The position numbers and the translations under genes are program-made. Shown in pieces: positions 1-9,128 of a stretch of DNA of 64,000 bases. Origin of the DNA: Rhodovulum sulfidophilum DSM 1374. Its GTDB lineage: Bacteria; Pseudomonadota; Alphaproteobacteria; Rhodobacterales; Rhodobacteraceae. How positions within the stretch are numbered: the stretch's first letter is position 1; the number at the start of each line of letters is the position of its first letter. The DNA is taken from positions 2,790,001 to 2,854,000 of the forward strand of contig NZ_CP015418.1 of assembly GCF_001633165.1 (NCBI RefSeq), given 5' to 3'. Under the pieces are notes generated by a model. It was not told where the DNA came from. It did not search any database and worked only from the letters and a program-made list of their open reading frames with translations.

Positions 1-1224
1 ATGTCGATGAAGATTGCGGTACTTGGCGGCGACGGTTTCTGCGGCTGGCCAACCTCGCTGCACCTGTCCAGCCTCGGTCACGAGATTCACATCATCGACA
101 ATCTCAGCCGACGCTGGATCGATACCGAGCTTGGCGTACAGTCGCTGACGCCGATGGATTCGATCCAGGAACGCTGCCGGATATGGAAGGAAACCTCGGG
201 CGAGCAGATCCATTTCCACCTGATCGACCTCGCCAAGGAATATTACCGCCTGCGCGACTGGCTGTCGGAAAACCGCCCCGACGCGGTGATCCATTTCGCC
301 GAGCAGCGCGCCGCGCCCTATTCGATGATCTCGGACCGCCACAAGATCTACACCGTCGACAACAACATCAACGCCACCCACAACCTTCTGGTGGCGATGG
401 TCGAAACCGGGCTCGACGCGCATCTGGTGCATCTGGGCACGATGGGGGTCTACGGCTATTCGACGGTCGGCGCGCCGATCCCCGAGGGCTATCTCGACGT
501 CTCGATCGACACGCCCGATGGGTCGAAGGAGATGGAGATCCTCTATCCGACCCGGCCCGGCTCGGTCTATCACATGACCAAGTCGCTCGATCAGATCCTG
601 TTCCAGTTCTACGCCCAGAATGACGGGGTGCGCGTCACCGACCTGCATCAGGGCATCGTCTGGGGCACCAATACCGACCAGACCCGGCGCCACCCGCAGC
701 TGGTGAACCGCTTCGATTATGACGGCGATTACGGCACCGTGCTGAACCGCTTCCTGGCCCAGGCCGCCATCGGCTATCCGCTGACAGTGCATGGCACCGG
801 CGGGCAGACCCGCGCCTTCATCCATATCCAGGACACGGTGCGCTGCATCGAGCTCGCGCTGAAGGATGCCCCCGCCAAGGGCGAGCGGGTCAAGATCTTC
901 AACCAGATGACCGAGACCCACCGGGTCCGCGATCTGGCCGAGCTGGTGGCGAAGATGACCGGCGCCGAGATCGCCTATCTGCCGAACCCCCGCAAGGAAG
1001 CCGCCGAGAACGAGCTGATCGTGAAGAACGACAATTTCCTCGGCCTCGGGCTCGATCCGATCACCCTGCAGGAGGGGCTTCTGGAAGAGGTGGTCGAGAT
1101 CGCGAAGAAATTCGCCCACCGGGTCGACCGCAAGCGCGTGCCCTGCGTCTCGGCCTGGACCCGCGATCTTGCCAGCCGGGTCGAGCGCGATCCCGAAGGC
1201 AAGCGCCTGAAATCGGTCTCGTGA
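1..1224 (+). CDS. sqdB: UDP-sulfoquinovose synthase SqdB
   Basis: A 407-aa extended short-chain dehydrogenase/reductase that makes UDP-sulfoquinovose from UDP-glucose and sulfite, the head-group donor of the sulfolipid SQDG. The N-terminus carries the NAD-binding glycine motif GGDGFCG (residues 9-15), followed by the family stretch NLSRRWID. The catalytic set is visible as TMGVYG and the YHMTK tyrosine-lysine pair near residue 190. Length and ends match full-length SqdB. The ATG is the first base of the window, so its ribosome site is outside; a second ATG lies two codons on. It leads a tight sqdB-sqdD-sqdC operon, 13 bp before sqdD. Family assignment is very secure; the reaction is inferred from the family. 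Confidence 0.96.
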   Translation: MSMKIAVLGGDGFCGWPTSLHLSSLGHEIHIIDNLSRRWIDTELGVQSLTPMDSIQERCRIWKETSGEQIHFHLIDLAKEYYRLRDWLSENRPDAVIHFAEQRAAPYSMISDRHKIYTVDNNINATHNLLVAMVETGLDAHLVHLGTMGVYGYSTVGAPIPEGYLDVSIDTPDGSKEMEILYPTRPGSVYHMTKSLDQILFQFYAQNDGVRVTDLHQGIVWGTNTDQTRRHPQLVNRFDYDGDYGTVLNRFLAQAAIGYPLTVHGTGGQTRAFIHIQDTVRCIELALKDAPAKGERVKIFNQMTETHRVRDLAELVAKMTGAEIAYLPNPRKEAAENELIVKNDNFLGLGLDPITLQEGLLEEVVEIAKKFAHRVDRKRVPCVSAWTRDLASRVERDPEGKRLKSVS

Positions 1225-1237
1225 CCGGGGCGTTCGC

Positions 1238-2080
1238 GTGACAGACGGATTGAGGCCCGCCCGTCCGGCGGGCAGCCCGAATGCCTATGTCACCCTGGTC
1301 ACCAACGCGGATTTCGCGTTGGGGGCCAGGGCCCTGCTGCGGTCCCTGAAACGGACGGACGGCCGGGCCTCGGACATATGCGTGCTGCATACCGGCGGCG
1401 TGGCCGAGGCCGATCTGGCGCCCCTGGCCGATCTGGGCGCGCGGCTGGTCGAGACCGACCTGCTGCCGACATCGGACGCCTTCAACGTTGCCCATGCCCG
1501 CGACAAGCTGCACCGGGACGCGCCATTCACCAAGGGAACCAAGCCCGCCTTTCACACGCCCCTCGACAATTTCTGCAAGCTCAGGCTCTGGCAGCTCGAT
1601 TACGAGCGGGTGATCTTTCTCGATGCCGATACGCTGGTGCTGCAACCGATCGACCGGCTGTTCGATTATCCCGAATTCTGCGCCGCGCCGAATGTCTATG
1701 AAAGCCTCGCCGATTTCCGGCGGATGAATTCGGGCGTCTTCAGCGCGCGCCCCGATCCCGCCACCTTCGAGGCAATGATGACGCGGCTCGATGCGCCGGG
1801 CGCGTTCTGGCGCAGGACCGACCAGACCTTCCTGCAGGCGTTCTTCCCGGACTGGCACGGGCTGCCGGTCTTCTGCAACATGCTGCAATATGTGTGGTTC
1901 AACCTGCCCGGGCTCTGGTCCTGGCCCGATATCCGCGTGCTGCATTTCCAGTATGAAAAGCCCTGGCAGGACCACGCCAAGGCCGACCGTCTCAAGCCGC
2001 TGATCGATCTCTGGCGCGCCCATGCCGAGGGCGCCGCCATCCCCGATACCACCACCCTGCCCGGACCGCCCGCGCCATGA
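1238..2080 (+). CDS. sqdD: Glycosyltransferase SqdD of sulfolipid synthesis
   Basis: A 280-aa glycogenin-like GT8 family glycosyltransferase with a GTG start. The metal- and nucleotide-binding DxD motif is seen as FLDADTLV near residue 129, and the C-terminal HFQYEKPW segment fits the GT8 histidine metal ligand. In the Rhodobacter sulfolipid operon the gene after sqdB is sqdD, proposed to transfer sulfoquinovose; order and size here agree with that. It starts 13 bp after sqdB and shares an ATGA overlap with the next gene, so translation is probably coupled. The symbol rests on gene order plus family; the acceptor cannot be read from sequence. Confidence 0.88.
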   Translation: MTDGLRPARPAGSPNAYVTLVTNADFALGARALLRSLKRTDGRASDICVLHTGGVAEADLAPLADLGARLVETDLLPTSDAFNVAHARDKLHRDAPFTKGTKPAFHTPLDNFCKLRLWQLDYERVIFLDADTLVLQPIDRLFDYPEFCAAPNVYESLADFRRMNSGVFSARPDPATFEAMMTRLDAPGAFWRRTDQTFLQAFFPDWHGLPVFCNMLQYVWFNLPGLWSWPDIRVLHFQYEKPWQDHAKADRLKPLIDLWRAHAEGAAIPDTTTLPGPPAP

Positions 2081-2952
2081 GCCTCGCCGTCACCGGTGCC
2101 ACCGGCCTTGTCGGGCGCTTCTTCGTCGAAGAGGCGCTGGCGGCGGGCGAGCCCGTCACCGTGCTGGGCCGCACGCCGCCGCCGCCCGGTTTCTTTTCCG
2201 CCCCGACCGGGTTTCGCCCCTACGCGCTTGGCGACCGCCCGGACCTGAGCGGCATCGACGCGCTGATCCATTGCGCCTTCTCGCATCTGCCGGGGCGATA
2301 CCGGGGCGGCGAGGGCAGCGACCCCGAGGGCTTCACCCGCGCCAATCTCGATGGCTCGGTCGCGCTTTTCGAAACCGCGCGCGCGGCCGGAACCGGTACC
2401 GTCCTGTTCCTGTCCAGCCGCGCGGTCTATGGCCGCTATCCGCCCGGCACCGGCCTGACCGAAACCCTGCCCCCCTATCCCGACACGCTTTACGGCAAGG
2501 TCAAGGCCGAGGCCGAACGCCGCCTCTTCGCCCTCGCCAGCGACTGCTTCGCCCCGGTCGCCCTGCGCGCCACCGGCATCTACGGCCCCGCAGGCCCCGG
2601 CCGGGCCCATAAATGGCAATCGCTCTTCGACGATTTCCGCCAGGGCCGCCCGATTTCGCCCCGCCGCGGCACCGAGCTTCATGGCGAGGACCTCGCCGCC
2701 GCCGCCCGGATACTGCGCGACACCGGCGCCCGCGGGATCTTCAACGCCTCCGACATCCTGCTCGACCGCCACGACCTCCTGGCGCTCATGGCGCGGGCCG
2801 AACGCATCGAGCGCCTCCTGCCGCCCCGCTCGGACAGCCCGGTCAGCGCCATGCGATGCGACCGCCTCGCCTCCCTCGGCTGGGAACCCGGCGGGATCGC
2901 CCGGCTGCACGCGACCCTCCCCGCGCTCTGCCGCCCCTGCCCGGCCGGCTGA
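2077..2952 (+). CDS. sqdC: NAD(P)-dependent epimerase/reductase SqdC
   Basis: A 291-aa extended SDR-type protein starting in an ATGA overlap with sqdD. It has an N-terminal Rossmann glycine motif (VTGATGLVG, residues 4-12), SSRAVYG and a YGKVK tyrosine-lysine pair near residue 140, and the RATGIYGP stretch common in NAD-dependent epimerases. Third place in the operon corresponds to sqdC of Rhodobacter, a reductase-like protein whose loss affects sulfolipid synthesis. The exact reaction is not settled by sequence. A 22-bp interspersed repeat follows its stop codon. Confidence 0.82.
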   Translation: MSLAVTGATGLVGRFFVEEALAAGEPVTVLGRTPPPPGFFSAPTGFRPYALGDRPDLSGIDALIHCAFSHLPGRYRGGEGSDPEGFTRANLDGSVALFETARAAGTGTVLFLSSRAVYGRYPPGTGLTETLPPYPDTLYGKVKAEAERRLFALASDCFAPVALRATGIYGPAGPGRAHKWQSLFDDFRQGRPISPRRGTELHGEDLAAAARILRDTGARGIFNASDILLDRHDLLALMARAERIERLLPPRSDSPVSAMRCDRLASLGWEPGGIARLHATLPALCRPCPAG

Positions 2953-2972
2953 TCCCCCGAAAGGCGCGGCCC

Positions 2973-2994
2973 CTTCTTCTTGGCGAAAATACCC
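2973..2994 (+). repeat. Interspersed 22-bp intergenic repeat, copy 1
   Basis: This segment begins CTTCTTCTTGG and ends AAAATACCC. Close copies lie at 23244-23265 (same strand, two mismatches) and 32489-32510 (opposite strand). It starts 20 bp after the sqdC stop. All three copies are intergenic and next to gene ends, which suggests a dispersed extragenic element rather than chance. No function can be assigned. Confidence 0.7.
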
Positions 2995-3093
2995 ATGACC
3001 CGGCCCGCCTGCCGTCCCGACGCCCGGGGATGGACCCGCGGCGGGACGTTCCTACATATTCTTCGAGACGTCATCAGCGAGGATCCCCGACCC

Positions 3094-3819
3094 ATGATCG
3101 ACATTACCGAAGAGACCGCCGAAGGCCTGCTCGAAATCCGGGCCACCGGTCGCGTCACCGAACAGGATTACGAAACCATCCTGATCCCCGCCCTCACCCG
3201 CGCCCTCGACTGGGGCGCGCCGGTCCGGCTGCTCTATCAGGTCGGCCCCGATTTCGAGGGCTATTCCGCAGGCGCGCTCTGGGCCGATGCCCGGCTCGGG
3301 CTGAAGCACTGGCGCGGTTTCGGAAAGATCGCCGTCGTCACCGACAGCGACAAGATCGAGGCCGGGGTCCGGATGTTCGGCTTCACCCTGCCCTGCCCGG
3401 TCCGGACCTTCGATCTGGACGAGATCGACGCCGCGCGGCTCTGGTTGCGCGAATCGCTCGGCACGATCCATTTCGAGGAAATCGGCGCGGACGCGCTTCA
3501 GGTCCAGCTCATCGGGCGGCTCGACAGCGCCAGCTACAAGACCCGCAGCCCCGATCTCGACGCCTATGCCGCCGCCCATGACCGGTTCCGCCTGATGGTC
3601 GACTTGCGCCGTTTCGAGGGCTGGCAGGGGCCGTCGGCGCTCGGCGAGCATGTCAACCTGGTCCGCCACCACCGCCATCAACCCTACCGGATCGCCGTCG
3701 TCGGCGACAAGTCGTGGATGAAGCTGGCCGAAACCCTGCTGCCCTTGATGCTCGACGCCAAGGCCAAGTATTTCGACGAGGACGATTATGCTGCCGGCCG
3801 GGCCTGGCTTCTGACCTGA
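3094..3819 (+). CDS. Tandem SpoIIAA-like (STAS-fold) domain protein
   Basis: A 241-aa cytoplasmic protein made of two SpoIIAA-like units of about 115 residues. Each has an opening beta strand (LLEIRATGRV and LQVQLIGRLD), a central segment followed by RxAVV (KIAVVTD and RIAVVGD), and a closing stretch with FD or FDEDD and a helix containing a tryptophan (ARLWL, GRAWLL). The family resembles anti-sigma-factor antagonist folds and lipid-binding CRAL-TRIO-like proteins; its role is unknown. The ATG at 3094 was chosen over an upstream in-frame ATG because homologous sequence begins there and AGGA lies upstream. A stem-loop follows the stop. Confidence 0.8.
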   Translation: MIDITEETAEGLLEIRATGRVTEQDYETILIPALTRALDWGAPVRLLYQVGPDFEGYSAGALWADARLGLKHWRGFGKIAVVTDSDKIEAGVRMFGFTLPCPVRTFDLDEIDAARLWLRESLGTIHFEEIGADALQVQLIGRLDSASYKTRSPDLDAYAAAHDRFRLMVDLRRFEGWQGPSALGEHVNLVRHHRHQPYRIAVVGDKSWMKLAETLLPLMLDAKAKYFDEDDYAAGRAWLLT

Positions 3820-3831
3820 GACGGTGCAGCC

Positions 3832-3865
3832 CCGGGGGTGTCGGACTGCGCTGCCGACGCCCCGG
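3832..3865 (+). terminator. Stem-loop after the SpoIIAA-like gene
   Basis: The arms CCGGGG-G-TGTCGG (3832-3844) and CCGACGCCCCGG (3854-3865) pair over 12 bp with one bulged G and one wobble pair around a 9-nt loop. TCTTC follows, so the T tract is poor. It begins 13 bp after the stop codon and probably terminates or stabilises the transcript. Confidence 0.5.
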
Positions 3866-3976
3866 TCTTCGCTGGGCGCTCCCGGCCGAAGATCACACCC
3901 GCAACACGCGGGACTCGACGGGGCGGCCGCCTTGCCGCATGATCGCTCAGGTAGCAAGGGCAACACGGCATAACGC

Positions 3977-6169
3977 ATGTATGTTGCATTCTTCGGACTG
4001 GCGCATCGACCGTTCGGCCCCGCGCCATGCCAGGGGTCCCTGCATTGGACCGACCCGCATTGGCATGACTTCGAGCGCCTGCGCCTGGCGCTGATCGACG
4101 GCGCGCCTCTGGCGCTGGTGCTGGGCAGGCCCGGCACCGGCAAGACCACCTTTCTGCGCGCGCTCCTTCGCGACGAAACCCTGACCGACATCTTCCGGCC
4201 GGCCTTCCACACCAATCCCACCGGAGATGGCCCCACACTCCTGCGCTGGATCCTCTCGGCCTTCGGCGCCGAAGCGGGCGCGGCCGATCCCGACAGGCTC
4301 CTGGCCCGGGTCGGGACCGTGCTGGCCGAGATCCGCGCTGCCGGCCGGTTGCCGCTGCTGGCAATCGACGAGGCACAGGGTCTGTCCGCTGCCGGTCTTC
4401 AGATGCTCGACCGGGTGGCGTGCCCCCGGCAAGGCGCCCTGCAAGGCGAAGGTGCGGCCCTCCAGATCGTGCTGGCCGGTCTGCCCGATCTCGAACCGCA
4501 TCTCGAACAGAGCCATCCCTCGCGTCTCGGCCTGTCACGGGACAGCATGGTCCGGCTGCAGCCGATGACCGCGGCCGAAACCGCCGATTACATCCGCAGC
4601 CGGATCGTGGCTGCCGGAGGCGATGCCGATGGGCTTTTCGACCCCGGGGCGCTGGCGCTGATCCATGACCAGGCCCATGGCCTGCCGCGTCTGGTCAATA
4701 CGATCTGCGACCGTAGCCTGAACGCCGCCTTCGGCGCGGGCCGGCCCCGCCTCGATGGCGCTTTCATCCGCGAGGTGCTGGCCGAATGGCAGGAGGATAG
4801 CGGCGACCCCCTCTGCCTGTTGGAGTGCCCCGCCCCCTCGCCGCCGCGGGCGCCACAGACGGCCCCACCCGGCGCCCGCCCGCGCCCCGTTGCGCAGCCT
4901 CCGCCGCCCGACGCGGCCGCGGTCCCCTCCATCCCGCCACCGCCGATATCTGCGCCGCTTTCCGCGTCATCTTCCGTATCGGCTTCCGGGGCGGTCTCTG
5001 CGCCTGGGCCCTCACCCGCGCCGCCGCCGCGCCGCCGTCCGCGCGGCAGGCGGCTTCTGGCGGCCTCGACCGGCGCCGGGCTCGGCCTTGCGGCGGTCTT
5101 CGTCGGAGGCGCCCTGATCGTCGGCTTGCCGAGCGGGCCCGGAACGCCGATCGACGCGACCTCCCCCCGCCTGGCCGGTGCGGGCGCGGTTCCCGAAAGC
5201 CGTCGCGCGGCGCGGCTTTCGGATCGGTCGCAGGCGGCGGGGACGGTCCCCGGCGCAGGAAGCGCCGAAACAGGGTCCACGGAAACAGGCTCTGCGGCCG
5301 AGCGGCTGGCCCGGACCCGAACCAGGATCGAGGCGGCAGAGACCCGGCTTGCGGACACCCTGAGCGAGCTTGAGCGGCTCGCGGCACGGCTGCGCGACGC
5401 CACCAAAGAAACCGGCGCGGCCGAAGCCAGGCGCGACGCGGCGCGGGACGCGGCCAAGCGCGCCGCGGCCGACTTCGCGCAATTGCAGGACCGGATCGCC
5501 GAAGCGGAACTGCGCCTCGACGCGCTGGACCGACGGCTGGCCGAGGGCGACGCCGACCGGCTGACCGGATTGCAGGCCACCGCCGCGCCGCCCGCCCCCA
5601 AGCCCCGGTCTGATCCAGCCCCGGCGCCGCTCCCGGCCACCTCGCCGCTTGAGCTCGACGCCGCGTCGGCCGATCCACGGGTGGCGCAGCGCCAGTACCG
5701 GCATGCGCTCGGCAGCACCGATCCGCTTGATATCGCCATCGCCTATTCCCGGGCGGCGGTGAACGGGCAGAGCCGCGCCGCCTATTACCTCGGCCAGATC
5801 TACGAGGTCGGCGACGGCGTCGAGCGCGATATCGACACCGCGCGGCAATGGTACCGGATCGCCGCGGCCGAGGTGGCAGCGGCTCAGGTCAGGCTCGAGG
5901 ACCTGCCCGAAGCTCCCGCCGATCCCGACCGGGCCACGGCCCGGCCGCTGGCCTCAAGCCGGAGCGATGGCGTGATCGAACTGGTCTGGCAGGGAAGCGG
6001 TCCCTTCGTGGTCGAACTGGCCGCCGAGCCCGGCCCGCCCGCGGCCCGCTTCGCAACGGCTCTGACGGCGGCGCGCCTGACCCTGCCCGCGCACCCGTCC
6101 CTGCTGTGGTGGCGGATACGCGCCGGGCGCAGCGCCCCCACCGAGTGGCAGAGGATCGACCCGCGCTAG
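3977..6169 (+). CDS. ExeA-like AAA ATPase with coiled coil and Sel1 repeats
   Basis: A 730-aa multidomain protein. Residues 1-265 form an ExeA/GspA-like AAA ATPase: the FFGLAHRPF opening, Walker A GRPGTGKTT, Walker B LLAIDEAQ and the C-terminal GLPRLVNTICDRSL helix motif. A Pro/Ala/Ser-rich linker follows, then one transmembrane segment around residues 360-385, an Ala/Glu/Arg coiled coil (about 425-520) and a Sel1-like region near 570-640 (AAYYLGQIYEVGDG, ARQWYRIAA). Thus the ATPase is cytoplasmic and the C-terminus probably periplasmic. ExeA proteins help assemble secretins by acting on peptidoglycan; no secretin is nearby. The start is the first ATG in frame; its ribosome site is weak. Function beyond domains is inferred. 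Confidence 0.82.
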   Translation: MYVAFFGLAHRPFGPAPCQGSLHWTDPHWHDFERLRLALIDGAPLALVLGRPGTGKTTFLRALLRDETLTDIFRPAFHTNPTGDGPTLLRWILSAFGAEAGAADPDRLLARVGTVLAEIRAAGRLPLLAIDEAQGLSAAGLQMLDRVACPRQGALQGEGAALQIVLAGLPDLEPHLEQSHPSRLGLSRDSMVRLQPMTAAETADYIRSRIVAAGGDADGLFDPGALALIHDQAHGLPRLVNTICDRSLNAAFGAGRPRLDGAFIREVLAEWQEDSGDPLCLLECPAPSPPRAPQTAPPGARPRPVAQPPPPDAAAVPSIPPPPISAPLSASSSVSASGAVSAPGPSPAPPPRRRPRGRRLLAASTGAGLGLAAVFVGGALIVGLPSGPGTPIDATSPRLAGAGAVPESRRAARLSDRSQAAGTVPGAGSAETGSTETGSAAERLARTRTRIEAAETRLADTLSELERLAARLRDATKETGAAEARRDAARDAAKRAAADFAQLQDRIAEAELRLDALDRRLAEGDADRLTGLQATAAPPAPKPRSDPAPAPLPATSPLELDAASADPRVAQRQYRHALGSTDPLDIAIAYSRAAVNGQSRAAYYLGQIYEVGDGVERDIDTARQWYRIAAAEVAAAQVRLEDLPEAPADPDRATARPLASSRSDGVIELVWQGSGPFVVELAAEPGPPAARFATALTAARLTLPAHPSLLWWRIRAGRSAPTEWQRIDPR

Positions 6170-6268
6170 CAGGCCGCGTCCCCAGTTGGAGACCGCCCCG
6201 GCGCGCTCAGATCCGAGCGCGGAAACGGCACGCCCTGCTTCGGACTGCCGACTTGCAGCGCGCGCGGA

Positions 6269-7339
6269 TCAGCAGCCGCCGATGGCGGCGCAGACCCGGC
6301 GGCGATAGAGCGCATTTGCCTCATTCGCACCGGGACCGGCTGTGGCGTCCTCACGCGTGCAGGGCAGCGAGAATTCGGGATCTATCCCCATATTGACGCA
6401 GGCTGCGACCTCCCAGCCGGGCGGAATATCGGTCAGGTCCACCTGGCTCCATTTCGAGTGGCCGGTCTCCTTCAGCGCATCGAACCTCCTCAGCACCAGA
6501 TGCGAGATGCTGCGGACCGCGTCGCAGCTTGCCCGGTGATAGCGGTTCTTGCGGATCCGGTAATCATAGGTCATCAGCACCGCCTTGACCGCCACCGCCT
6601 CGACCGGCCCGGTCTGGAACGGATAGGTGCCCTCGGGGATCGTCGCGGGCGTATAGACCGCCTGCAGCACCGGGTCCGTCAGCGCCAGAAGATGGAACTG
6701 CCCGGCCGCGATCTCGGGGGTCTGGAACAGCTTCGTCGGCGCCCCAGCGACATAGAAGAAGGCGTCGATCTCGCCTGCCAGCAGCTGGCGCAGCGACTCG
6801 TCGGGACCGATCTGCACGCGCTCTGCCGCCACTTCGGCAAGGTCGAGCACCAGCGTCGCGGTGACATGGGTGCCGCTGTTCTCGACGCCCACCGCGACGC
6901 GCCTGCCCGCCAGATCGGCAAGGCTGCCGATATCGGCGCGGGCCAGCAGATGGACCTCTTCGTTGTAAAGCGGAAAGGCGATCCGCACGCCGGCGATGGT
7001 GCGCGCCATCTCGGGATCGTTCGCGGCATAGGTGCGCAGATATTCCAGCACGTCGCTCTGGACGATGCCGAACTGGGTAAAGCTCCGTTGCCGGACGCCG
7101 ACGAAATTCTCGAGCGAGCCGGCGCTTTCCCGGACATTGAGCGTAATGCCGCATTCCGCGGCGATACCGGCGATGTCGCGGCCGAACTGGATATAGGTGC
7201 CGGTCGGGCCGCCGGTCAGGATGTTCTTCTCGAAGGTCTGGGCCGGGACGGACGTCGCCGTAACCAGGCCCGCGATTGCGGTGAAAATGACAAGAAGGCC
7301 TGCCTGCAGGCCGGAAAAGGGACGACTGAAAAGGGACAT
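6269..7339 (-). CDS. TAXI-family TRAP transporter substrate-binding protein
   Basis: A 356-aa periplasmic binding protein with a signal peptide (residues 1-34, ending PAQ). The TAXI family opening is visible as ILTGGPTGTYIQFGRDIA, followed by VRESAGSLENF and the FGIVQSDVLEYL segment. TAXI proteins normally deliver small acids to a fused 4TM-12TM permease, but no permease is present here, so it is an orphan. The C-terminus carries several cysteines, including a final GGC. It lies 42 bp downstream of the coiled-coil gene and is probably co-transcribed with it. The ribosome site is AGGAG nine bases before the ATG. The ligand is unknown. Confidence 0.88.
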   Translation of the reverse strand: MSLFSRPFSGLQAGLLVIFTAIAGLVTATSVPAQTFEKNILTGGPTGTYIQFGRDIAGIAAECGITLNVRESAGSLENFVGVRQRSFTQFGIVQSDVLEYLRTYAANDPEMARTIAGVRIAFPLYNEEVHLLARADIGSLADLAGRRVAVGVENSGTHVTATLVLDLAEVAAERVQIGPDESLRQLLAGEIDAFFYVAGAPTKLFQTPEIAAGQFHLLALTDPVLQAVYTPATIPEGTYPFQTGPVEAVAVKAVLMTYDYRIRKNRYHRASCDAVRSISHLVLRRFDALKETGHSKWSQVDLTDIPPGWEVAACVNMGIDPEFSLPCTREDATAGPGANEANALYRRRVCAAIGGC

Positions 7340-7381
7340 TCGGCAACACTCCTCACGGTGCGGCCGGGCGGCACCAGATAG

Positions 7382-8848
7382 CTAGCACCGGCCGAGACCG
7401 CGGATCAGCGAAACGAGAGTCTGGCGGTTGATCCCGCCGAACACGGTGCGCAGCGCGTCGGGCGCGCACATGCCCTCGCCGAGCAGCCGTTCAAGCTCGG
7501 CACGTTCGGCCGCGCTGGCCTCGCCAAGCCCGGGCGCCTCGGAGACCGCCCGGGCGACCGCCTCGGCCGAGGGCGCGGGTCCGGCACGAAAGGCCGGCCG
7601 CGCGCCCGGCGCGCGGGCAGCAGGCGCCGGTGGTTCAGGCGGCGCGGCCTCCGCGGCTTCGGTCATGTCTGCACCGGTTGCGGGCAGCAGGCGCCGCGCG
7701 GCCTCGATATCGGCGGCAAGCTGTGCTGCCCGCGCCTCGAGTGCCGCGACCTTCGCCTCGGCCGCCCGCTCGCGCTCTTCGGCCATGACCCGCGCCTCCT
7801 CGACCAGCGTCGCGGCCCGGGCGCGGCCGTCTTCCGCCGCGGTCTCGGCCGCCTGCCGTGCCGCCTCGGCCGCATCGCGCGCCCCGGCCGCCGCCTCGAG
7901 CTCTTCGCGCAAGGCCGCCAGAGCGGTTTCGGTCTCTTGTCCTTCCGCCAGCAGGGCCTCTTGCCGGGCCTCGGCCTCGGCGATCTTCCGGGCCTGTGCG
8001 GCGGCCCTGGCTTCGGCCGCATCGGCCGCCGCCGAGGCGGTTGCCGCGCGTTCCCGAGCGGCGCGTTCGGCCTCGGCCGCCTTTTCCTGCGCGGCCTCAA
8101 GAGCGGCCAGTCGGCTCTCTGCCGCGCTGCGATCCGACCCGGCCTGTCTTGCCGCGGCCTCGTTCTCCTCCCGGAGTGTCTCGGCCGTCTCCAGCGCCGT
8201 CCGGGCGTCGGCAGTCTGCGCGCGGATCGTCTCGAATGCGGCCCGGGCCTCGGCCATCCGCGCGGTTTCGGCCTCGAGCCGGGCCTGCATATCGGCCAGC
8301 GCCGCCTCGGTCTCGCGCCGTTCCGCCTGCGCGGTCTCGGCCGAGGCCTTCGCCCGTTCAACCGTTTCGGCAAGATCCGCCGCCTCGGTTCCGGCGGCAT
8401 CGCGCGCGGCGCGGGCCTCGTCAGCCGCACGCTCCGCCGTCTCGGCGGCCCCGGTCGCGGTCTCGATCCGGGCCGTCAGCGCGGAATGCTCGGCCTCCAG
8501 ACCGGCCAGCTCGGCGCGCGCGGCCTCGATACGGGCCGTCAGCTCCGCGAGCCGGGCCTCTCCCGCCGCCTCGGCCTCGGACTGGTGCCGGGTGGTCTGT
8601 TCCAGCTCGGCCTCGGCCTCGGCCAGCGCGTTCAGCGCCTTGCGCAAACGCTCCTGCGTCTTTTCCAGAACCGCCTCGGCCTGGGCGCTCTCTTCGGAAA
8701 GGGCCGCGATGATGCGTCGGTAAGAGGCCGCCTGTTCCGACAAAGCGCCGACACCGGCCTCGCCCGGCGTTTCGGTCTCCTGACAGTTTCCGATCGTGCC
8801 CGATACGGACAGCACGGCCGCCGCCGCGGCCAGCCAAGCGTAACGCAT
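7382..8848 (-). CDS. Exported Ala/Glu-rich coiled-coil protein
   Basis: A 488-aa protein with an N-terminal hydrophobic signal-like segment (residues 1-20) and then about 360 residues of near-continuous Ala/Glu/Arg heptads, strongly predicted to be a long coiled coil. An Ala/Pro-rich linker (about 390-435) precedes a compact C-terminal domain of some 50 residues (ELERLLGEGMCAPDALRTVF, ending GRC) with two cysteines. No known enzyme domain is recognised. The gene is immediately upstream of the TAXI binding-protein gene on the same strand, and the two may act together in the periplasm. Low-complexity composition makes homology calls unreliable. Confidence 0.75.
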   Translation of the reverse strand: MRYAWLAAAAAVLSVSGTIGNCQETETPGEAGVGALSEQAASYRRIIAALSEESAQAEAVLEKTQERLRKALNALAEAEAELEQTTRHQSEAEAAGEARLAELTARIEAARAELAGLEAEHSALTARIETATGAAETAERAADEARAARDAAGTEAADLAETVERAKASAETAQAERRETEAALADMQARLEAETARMAEARAAFETIRAQTADARTALETAETLREENEAAARQAGSDRSAAESRLAALEAAQEKAAEAERAARERAATASAAADAAEARAAAQARKIAEAEARQEALLAEGQETETALAALREELEAAAGARDAAEAARQAAETAAEDGRARAATLVEEARVMAEERERAAEAKVAALEARAAQLAADIEAARRLLPATGADMTEAAEAAPPEPPAPAARAPGARPAFRAGPAPSAEAVARAVSEAPGLGEASAAERAELERLLGEGMCAPDALRTVFGGINRQTLVSLIRGLGRC

Positions 8849-9128
8849 CCGTCCCTCGCCTCGTCAAAGCGGTCCCCCCGGACCGGATGCCGAAAAGTGT
8901 GACCTCAGGCAGGGATCAAGGCAAGGGCCGAAACCCCGACCCGGCCGCTGTACCTGCCGCCCCGCATCGGACAGCTCGAATTGTCCGGGCTTTCTTCGGG
9001 CGCGTTAAGACTGCGCCAAATCCCGTACCGCAGGATGGCCGGGCGAACAAATTGTGAACGGAAATGCCCCGCCACCGCCCGCCCCCCACCGACCGGTCCG
9101 GCGCGCATCGACCGGCCATGCCGTTCCG

